This document shows, in pieces, positions 29,216-34,513 of a stretch of DNA of 34,513 bases. How positions within the stretch are numbered: position 1 is the stretch's first letter; every line of letters begins with the position of its first letter. Under the pieces are notes generated by a model. The model was given only the letters and a program-made list of their open reading frames with translations. It had not been told where the DNA came from and did no database searches. The position numbers were made by a program, and so were the translations under genes. Origin of the DNA: an uncultured Blautia sp. (lineage in GTDB: Bacteria; Bacillota; Clostridia; Lachnospirales; Lachnospiraceae). The stretch spans positions 1-34,513 of the forward strand of contig CALWSM010000009.1 in NCBI GenBank assembly GCA_944384185.1, in the 5' to 3' direction.

Positions 29216-31717
29216 ATGAAAGTATGTTTGAAGGCAGCCGCCGTAACACAACAGGATTCCTATTTTACCGTGAAGACCGACGGAGTGCCTATCCGTATCT
29301 GGTTCCTCACTGATCAGATCATCCGCATCCGTGCCGGATTTGAGGGTGATTTTGCAGAGGAATCCTACAGCCTTATGACCACCGCCTGGGAAGACCGTAT
29401 GGATGGATTTATGAAAGCGTACAGAAAACGTATCCCTGCGGCGCAGGCATCACTGGCAGATGACGAAGATAAGGCTGTGCTTCAGGGGAAAGAACTGAAA
29501 GTAGTCGTAGAAAAAGATCCTTTCCGTATCTGCGTTTACGACAAAGAAGGCACACAGATCCATGCAGATATCGTAGACCTGGCTTATATGGAGGACAGCA
29601 ACCACCGCAGGATCCATACCAGCGAGATCAGCCCTGAAGATTGTTTCTATGGCTTTGGAGAGAAGAGCGGAGAATTTAACAAAGCCCAGAAATTTATGGG
29701 AATGAGCCCCAAAGACGCTATGGGCTACAATCCAAAGGAGACAGACTCCCTGTATAAACACATTCCTTTTTACATCAAGCTGAACCGGAATACCAAAAAG
29801 GCGGTAGGATATTTCTATCATAATACCTATGAATGTGATTTCGATATGGGAAGGGAAAAGAGCAATTACTGGAAAATGCACAGCCGTTACCGTGCAGACG
29901 GAGGGGATATCGATCTGTTCCTGATCAGCGGTCCCTCTATACGCCAGGTAGTTGAACGGTATACAGATCTCACAGGAAAATCTGCAATGCTGCCTAAATC
30001 TGCCCTGGGATATCTGGGTTCTTCCATGTATTACCCGGAACTGGAGGCAGACTGTGACGACGCTATCACAGAATTTATCGACACTACCAAAGAAGAGGGA
30101 ATTCCTGTAGACGGCTTCCAGCTCTCCTCTGGATATTGTGCAGTTGATACAGAAGAAGGCATCAAGCGCTGTACCTTTACCTGGAACAAAAAGCGTTTTA
30201 AAGATCCGGAAGATTTTTTTGCTCAGATGAAAAAAAGAGGGGTCAGTGTATCTCCGAATGTAAAGCCGGGAATGCTTCTGATCCATCCGAAACTGGAAGA
30301 GATGAAAGAGAAAGATATGTTCATCAAGGCAAGTGAAAGTGACAAGCCGGGGATCGGAACCTGGTGGGGCGGCAAAGGGATGTTCGTGGATTTCACAAAG
30401 GATTCCACCAGAGAAAACTGGAAAGCCCTCCTGAAAGAAAATGTTCTGGAATACGGCACAAGCTCTGTGTGGAATGATAACTGCGAGTATGACAGTCTCA
30501 TTGACAAAGACTGCCGCTGCAGTTTTGAGGGAAAAGGAGGCACCATCGGACAGTTAAAATCGGTAATGTCCAATATCATGTGCCACATTACCGCAGAAGC
30601 TATCCATGAGACCTTTGAGAATACCAGGCCTTATATCGTATGCCGTTCCGGACACTGCGGCATCCAGCGCTACGCCCAGACCTGGGCGGGAGACAACCTT
30701 ACCTGCTGGGATTCTCTGAAATACAATATCGCCACGATGCTGGGCATGAGCTTAAGCGGCGTGGCCAACCAGGGCTGCGATATCGGCGGATTCTACGGTC
30801 CGGCTCCCGAAGCAGAACTCCTGGTAAGATGGATCCAGAACGGAATCTTCCAGCCAAGATTTTCTATCCATTCTACTAATACAGATAATACGGTTACAGA
30901 ACCCTGGATGTACAGCGACTGCACTGACTTTATCCGGGAGGCCATCCGTTTCCGTTATCGTCTCTTCCCTTATCTCTATTCTCTTATGAAGAGGGCTCAT
31001 GAGACAGGTCTTCCTATCATGGAGCCAATGTGCAGCGCCTTCCAGAACGATCCGGCCTGCTATGAAGAAGGAGTAGATTTCATGCTGGGAGATTCCCTTC
31101 TGGTAGCCAATGTAGTAGAAAAAGGTGCAAAGACCAGAAAGGTATATTTCCCCAAAGAAAACAGCTTCTTTGATTTTTATACCAGAACGCCTTATGAAGG
31201 AGGGGAGACCGCAGAACTGGAGGTAGACCTTGGAAGTATCCCGCTGTTTATCAAAAGCGGCGGTATTATCCCTATGGCCCTTAACCAGATGGACAATTTT
31301 GCCACCCAGACAGTTACCGGTCTTGCTATTCTCTGCGAGGCAGGACGTGACGGATCCTTCACACTATATGAAGACGACGGTCTTACCATGGATTATGAAA
31401 AAGGCGCATTCCTGAAAACCTTCATTGCCATGAAAGCAGGAGAGAAGACCACCCTTACCTTCTGCAATGAAGGAAATTATCAGACTACAGTAGAAGATAT
31501 CCAGATCGATATGATCCACAGAGAAAAATCCCCCTACTGGGTAACGGTAGAGGGCAAAGAGGTTCCTCACTTCCTTCACAGGAAAAAATTTGAGGCGGCG
31601 GATTTTGGCTGGTATTACAGCCAGAGACTGAAATCTGTTCAGATCAAATACCCGAATCCGAAAAAGGATTATCAGGTGGTAGTTTCCTTTGAACAGTTTG
31701 ACCTTATCGGAATGTAG
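29216..31717 (+). CDS. Glycoside hydrolase family 31 (alpha-glucosidase-like)
   Basis: The 833-residue protein has an N-terminal beta-sandwich (about 1-250, with ISPEDCFYGFGEKSGEFNK), a GH31 barrel at about 255-600 and C-terminal beta domains. The catalytic nucleophile is D421 in SSVWNDNCEYD and the acid/base is D493 in QTWAGDNLTCW, after RSGHCGIQRYAQ. There is no signal peptide, so it acts on imported alpha-glycosides. The sulfoquinovosidase hallmarks (QxxxR..W) are not seen. The WNDNCEYD variant differs from the classic WNDMNEP of alpha-glucosidases, so linkage and sugar are open. AAGGAGG precedes the ATG. The TRAP transporter genes follow within 16 nt, suggesting a substrate or product with an acid group. 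Confidence 0.92.
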   Translation: MKVCLKAAAVTQQDSYFTVKTDGVPIRIWFLTDQIIRIRAGFEGDFAEESYSLMTTAWEDRMDGFMKAYRKRIPAAQASLADDEDKAVLQGKELKVVVEKDPFRICVYDKEGTQIHADIVDLAYMEDSNHRRIHTSEISPEDCFYGFGEKSGEFNKAQKFMGMSPKDAMGYNPKETDSLYKHIPFYIKLNRNTKKAVGYFYHNTYECDFDMGREKSNYWKMHSRYRADGGDIDLFLISGPSIRQVVERYTDLTGKSAMLPKSALGYLGSSMYYPELEADCDDAITEFIDTTKEEGIPVDGFQLSSGYCAVDTEEGIKRCTFTWNKKRFKDPEDFFAQMKKRGVSVSPNVKPGMLLIHPKLEEMKEKDMFIKASESDKPGIGTWWGGKGMFVDFTKDSTRENWKALLKENVLEYGTSSVWNDNCEYDSLIDKDCRCSFEGKGGTIGQLKSVMSNIMCHITAEAIHETFENTRPYIVCRSGHCGIQRYAQTWAGDNLTCWDSLKYNIATMLGMSLSGVANQGCDIGGFYGPAPEAELLVRWIQNGIFQPRFSIHSTNTDNTVTEPWMYSDCTDFIREAIRFRYRLFPYLYSLMKRAHETGLPIMEPMCSAFQNDPACYEEGVDFMLGDSLLVANVVEKGAKTRKVYFPKENSFFDFYTRTPYEGGETAELEVDLGSIPLFIKSGGIIPMALNQMDNFATQTVTGLAILCEAGRDGSFTLYEDDGLTMDYEKGAFLKTFIAMKAGEKTTLTFCNEGNYQTTVEDIQIDMIHREKSPYWVTVEGKEVPHFLHRKKFEAADFGWYYSQRLKSVQIKYPNPKKDYQVVVSFEQFDLIGM

Positions 31718-31733
31718 AAAAGGAGGAGAAAGA

Positions 31734-32762
31734 TTGAAAATGAAAAAGTTTGCAGCAATCGCTTTGACCGCCACCCTGGCGCTGGGGCTGGCCGGATGCG
31801 GAAGCAGTGGATCTGCCCAGACCAGCGATACCGCTACAGCCGAAAATCCCCTGGTACTGACTTTGGCCCATGGACTCAGCGAAAGCCATACTGTACATAT
31901 CGCAATGACGGAATTTGCTGAAAAAGTAGAAGAGGGTACTGACGGAAGGATAAAGGTAGATATTTATCCCAACGGTCAGCTTGGTTCTGAAAATGAAAAT
32001 ATGGAACAGCTTATGGCCGGCGTCATTTCCATGACAAAGGTATCCGCCCCGGGTCTTGCAACTTATAATGAAGCATATCATACCTTCGGCCTTCCTTATA
32101 TCTTTGATGATACCGAAGATTTCTATCATAAGATGGACTCCCAGGAAATGCGGGATTTCTTCCTGTCAACAGAAGAAGACGGATTTGTAACGATCACTTA
32201 CTATACTTCCGGCGCCCGTTCTTTCTATACGAAGGATACGCCTATTCGTACCCCTGACGATCTGAAAGGGCTGAAGATCCGGGTGCAGGATATGCAGTCC
32301 CAGACAGATATGCTGGAGGCTCTGGGAGGAACGCCGGTAGCCATGGCCTACGGAGATGTATATACCTCTCTTCAGACAGGTATCATTGACGGTACGGAAA
32401 ATAATGAGACAGCCCTTACTACAGGAAAGCATGGAGAGATCTGCAAGGTATTCTCCATGGATCAGCATGCCATGATCCCTGATGTTCTGGTCATGGGGGC
32501 AGATGTATGGAACAGTATTGCTCCGGAAGATCAGCAGGTAATTCTGGAGGCGGCCTACGAATCAACCGACAGCCATAAAGTAGCCTGGGATGCGGCGATC
32601 GAAGAATCCATCCAGGAGGCTGAGACAGAAATGGGCGTTACGTTTATCGAAGACGTAGACAAAGAAGCTTTCCGTGAAGCAACTGCTGATATGATCCAGG
32701 AATATTGTGACAGGTATCCGGGGGTAAATGACCTGCTGAATACCATCAATTCCGTAGAATAG
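31734..32762 (+). CDS. dctP: TRAP transporter solute-binding lipoprotein, DctP family
   Basis: The roughly 342-residue protein captures the solute outside the membrane for the DctQM permease. It has a lipoprotein signal, MKKFAAIALTATLALGLAGC, with the lipobox LAGC. TRAP signatures include LAHGLSESHTVHIAMTEFA, IYPNGQLGSENENMEQL, LKGLKIRVQDM (the conserved Arg that binds carboxylates) and GIIDGTENN. The conserved arginine points to an acidic ligand. The start is ambiguous: TTG at 31734 lies 7 nt after AGGAGG, while an ATG at 31740 gives a protein two residues shorter with 13-nt spacing. It is directly downstream of the GH31 gene, and dctQ follows 13 nt later. Confidence 0.92.
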   Translation: MKMKKFAAIALTATLALGLAGCGSSGSAQTSDTATAENPLVLTLAHGLSESHTVHIAMTEFAEKVEEGTDGRIKVDIYPNGQLGSENENMEQLMAGVISMTKVSAPGLATYNEAYHTFGLPYIFDDTEDFYHKMDSQEMRDFFLSTEEDGFVTITYYTSGARSFYTKDTPIRTPDDLKGLKIRVQDMQSQTDMLEALGGTPVAMAYGDVYTSLQTGIIDGTENNETALTTGKHGEICKVFSMDQHAMIPDVLVMGADVWNSIAPEDQQVILEAAYESTDSHKVAWDAAIEESIQEAETEMGVTFIEDVDKEAFREATADMIQEYCDRYPGVNDLLNTINSVE

Positions 32763-32775
32763 AAGGGGGAACATT

Positions 32776-33288
32776 ATGGAAAAATTGTTAACTGCCATTA
32801 AGAAATGGATGATCATCATTCTTTCCCGTATTGCTACAGTATTATTATCTGTGATGACTCTGTTGGTGCTGTATCAGGTATTTACCAGATACGTTTTAAA
32901 TGATCCGGCAGCCTTTACGGAAGAACTGGTAAAGTATTCTCTGATCTGGACAGGATTTATCGGCGCTGCCTATGCTTTTTACACAAGAGAGCATATGGCA
33001 TTGATCGTGTTCCGTGACAAGCTGAATCCTCAGGGAAAGAAGCTGCTTATGGTCTGCATAGATGCCCTGATCCTTCTTTTCGCCCTTTTTGTTATTACCA
33101 TCGGAGGCGTAAAGCTGGCTTTAAGCGCCCGGAGCGTATATTCTGCGCTTCTTGGTATCCCCAGAAGCCTTGTTTACGCCATGGCTCCGATTTCCGGTGT
33201 CTTTATCATTGTAGCCCAGATCATTAATCTCTATGAAGATGTCACTGGAAAAGAAATCGGAAAAGAAGAGAGTGAAGGAGGGAATTGA
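32776..33288 (+). CDS. dctQ: TRAP transporter small permease, DctQ family
   Basis: The 170-residue protein has four membrane helices (about 13-35, 55-72, 88-115 and 130-152), as usual for DctQ. The family pattern is present in VLYQVFTRYVLNDPAAFTEEL, followed by LIWTGFIGAAYAFYTREHMAL. It is the small subunit that supports the DctM sodium-driven channel. AGGGGGAA precedes the ATG. It lies 13 nt after dctP, and dctM starts 2 nt after its stop, so translation is probably coupled. Confidence 0.93.
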   Translation: MEKLLTAIKKWMIIILSRIATVLLSVMTLLVLYQVFTRYVLNDPAAFTEELVKYSLIWTGFIGAAYAFYTREHMALIVFRDKLNPQGKKLLMVCIDALILLFALFVITIGGVKLALSARSVYSALLGIPRSLVYAMAPISGVFIIVAQIINLYEDVTGKEIGKEESEGGN

Positions 33289-33290
33289 GT

Positions 33291-34513
33291 ATGAATATTG
33301 CCGTTGTAGCTATTATTATGTTTGTTGTATTTGCAGCGCTGTTATTTCTGGGCTGTCCAATATCTGTAACTATTGTCATTGCGTCTATTGCCGCAGGTAT
33401 TTCTTCTCTTTCCTGGGATCAGATCACCTTTATTACCATGCAGAAAATGAACAGTGGGGTGGAGAGCTTTTCTCTGCTGGCCATCCCCCTGTTTATCCTG
33501 GCAGGAAATATCATGAATAACGGCGGAATTGCCAAAAGGCTGGTAGATTTTGCAAAATTATTTGTGGGCTGGATCCCAGGATCCCTGGCTCAGGCAAATA
33601 TCGTAGGAAACATGCTGTTCGGCGCCTTATCCGGTTCCTCTGTAGCGGCAGCCTCCGCAATGGGCGGCTGTATCTACCCGATCCAGAAAGAAGAGGGCTA
33701 CGATCCGGCCTTTGCCACAGCAGCCAACATTGCTTCCGCACCTACCGGACTTCTGATCCCGCCCACCAGTGCTTTCATTGTGTACTCAACTGTGGCAGGA
33801 GGGGTATCCATCTCCACTTTATTTATGGCCGGATATATTCCCGGCATCCTGATGGGGCTTGGTTCCATGGTAGTTGCCTTTGTCTACGCAAAGAAGCACA
33901 AATATCCTACCACCGGATGGGTAGGTGTGAAAGAAGCTGTGGGGGTAACTTTAAGAGCGATCCCCAGCCTTCTTCTGATCATCATCGTCATCGGCGGTAT
34001 TGTAAGCGGTATCTTTACCGCAACAGAAGGGGCCGGTATCTGCGTGCTTTACTGCCTGATCCTGTCCATCTGCTATAAAAGTATTAATGTTAATTCTTTT
34101 ATGAAGATCCTGGTAAGCAGCGCCTGCACCAGCGGCATTATCCTGTTCCTGATCTCTGCTTCCTCCGCTATGTCCTTTGTTATGGCATATTCCGGAATCC
34201 CTGCGGTGATCAGTGATGCCCTTTTATCTGTATCTTCTAATAAATTTGTGATCTTTTTCCTGATGAATGTGATCTTACTGATCGTAGGTATGTTTATGGA
34301 CATTACACCGGCCATCCTGATCTTTACGCCGATTTTCCTGCCCATAGCCCAGAGTCTGGGAATGACCGATATTCAGTTTGGCGTTATGCTGATCTTTAAT
34401 ATGTGCTTAGGAAACATGACCCCTCCGGTAGGTTCTGTGCTTTTCGTAGGCTGCGGGATCAGCAAGATCAGCATCGAAGCAGTGGCAAAGAGACTGCTCC
34501 CGTATTTTGCGGT
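33291..34513 (+). CDS. dctM: TRAP transporter large permease, DctM family (partial, runs off the window)
   Basis: 407 codons are visible of a protein that is normally about 425-430 residues, so only the last few are missing. It is hydrophobic throughout, with about eleven or twelve helices. DctM hallmarks include SFSLLAIPLFILAGNIMNNG, FGALSGSSVAAASAMGG, NIASAPTGLLIPPT, GIFTATEGAG and MCLGNMTPPVGSVLFV. It forms the sodium-solute symport channel. AAGGAGGGAATTGAGT provides the ribosome site, overlapping the end of dctQ. It is the fourth gene of the GH31-dctPQM operon. Confidence 0.94.
   Translation, partial: MNIAVVAIIMFVVFAALLFLGCPISVTIVIASIAAGISSLSWDQITFITMQKMNSGVESFSLLAIPLFILAGNIMNNGGIAKRLVDFAKLFVGWIPGSLAQANIVGNMLFGALSGSSVAAASAMGGCIYPIQKEEGYDPAFATAANIASAPTGLLIPPTSAFIVYSTVAGGVSISTLFMAGYIPGILMGLGSMVVAFVYAKKHKYPTTGWVGVKEAVGVTLRAIPSLLLIIIVIGGIVSGIFTATEGAGICVLYCLILSICYKSINVNSFMKILVSSACTSGIILFLISASSAMSFVMAYSGIPAVISDALLSVSSNKFVIFFLMNVILLIVGMFMDITPAILIFTPIFLPIAQSLGMTDIQFGVMLIFNMCLGNMTPPVGSVLFVGCGISKISIEAVAKRLLPYFA

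Noticed and set aside
29216..31717. GH31 as a sulfoquinovosidase because of the TRAP neighbour
   Set aside because: The Gln, Arg and Trp residues that bind the sulfonate in that subgroup are not seen in the expected region.
1..34513. CRISPR arrays, tRNA or rRNA genes, insertion sequences, prophage genes
   Set aside because: No regular spaced repeats, cloverleaf-like segments, transposase or phage motifs were seen on reading both strands.

Overview
The window looks like chromosome of an anaerobic Firmicute, most likely a gut Lachnospiraceae relative of Blautia, Dorea or Ruminococcus. This is inferred from gene content and style: AGGAGG-type ribosome sites, an ECF sigma with a DUF4179 partner, a DUF3737 gene beside a ferredoxin-fused aldo/keto reductase, a siroheme sulfite-reductase-like protein, and a TRAP transporter in a sugar locus. 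I see no tRNA, rRNA, CRISPR array, integrase or intact transposon.

Layout. 1-1258 (minus) is a LytTR response regulator and the start of its GHKL-type sensor kinase, divergent from a small four-helix membrane protein at 1431-1841. 1931-4541 carries a membrane-anchored D,D-carboxypeptidase, a GPP34-like protein and an MTA/SAH nucleosidase. 4565-6598 has a decayed reading frame on the minus strand, then an ECF sigma and DUF4179 anti-sigma pair. 6687-8182 is an HD-domain protein overlapping an AEC transporter. 8190-10540 is one transcription unit, larB - larC1 - SRAP peptidase, with a MerR-type promoter and a strong terminator. 10705-14145 has a metallo-beta-lactamase-fold hydrolase, a probably transferred AAA-ATPase/PD-(D/E)XK protein that starts with TTG, and endonuclease III. 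14175-18815 (minus) has a GNAT, a flavodoxin, and a response regulator - ABC ATPase - permease - histidine kinase module. 19122-22123 has an iron-sulfur flavoprotein, a site-2-protease-family protein and, convergent to it, a sulfite reductase. 22287-26574 has GlgX, DUF3737 and the aldo/keto reductase. 26801-28175 has an IbrA-like DUF3440 protein. 28188 to the end is a carbohydrate locus: an AraC regulator divergent from a GH31 glycosidase followed by dctP, dctQ and a partial dctM.

The most interesting signal is regulatory. Three promoters, upstream of larB, DUF3737 and the aldo/keto reductase, share one unusual design: a 19-bp spacer between -35 and -10, with a dyad of the form CYTG-N-AGT-NN-ACTC inside it. 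That is the architecture activated by MerR-family regulators, yet no merR gene is present. A single off-window MerR protein may therefore link nickel-pincer-nucleotide genes and an abasic-site protein to redox and aldehyde-stress genes 16 kb away. Also notable are a two-copy interspersed repeat in the leaders of larB and the AAA-ATPase, a LarC that consists only of the LarC1 half with a 12-histidine loop, an 11-bp tandem response-regulator box before the ABC operon, and a GH31-TRAP pairing that suggests an acidic glycoside as substrate.
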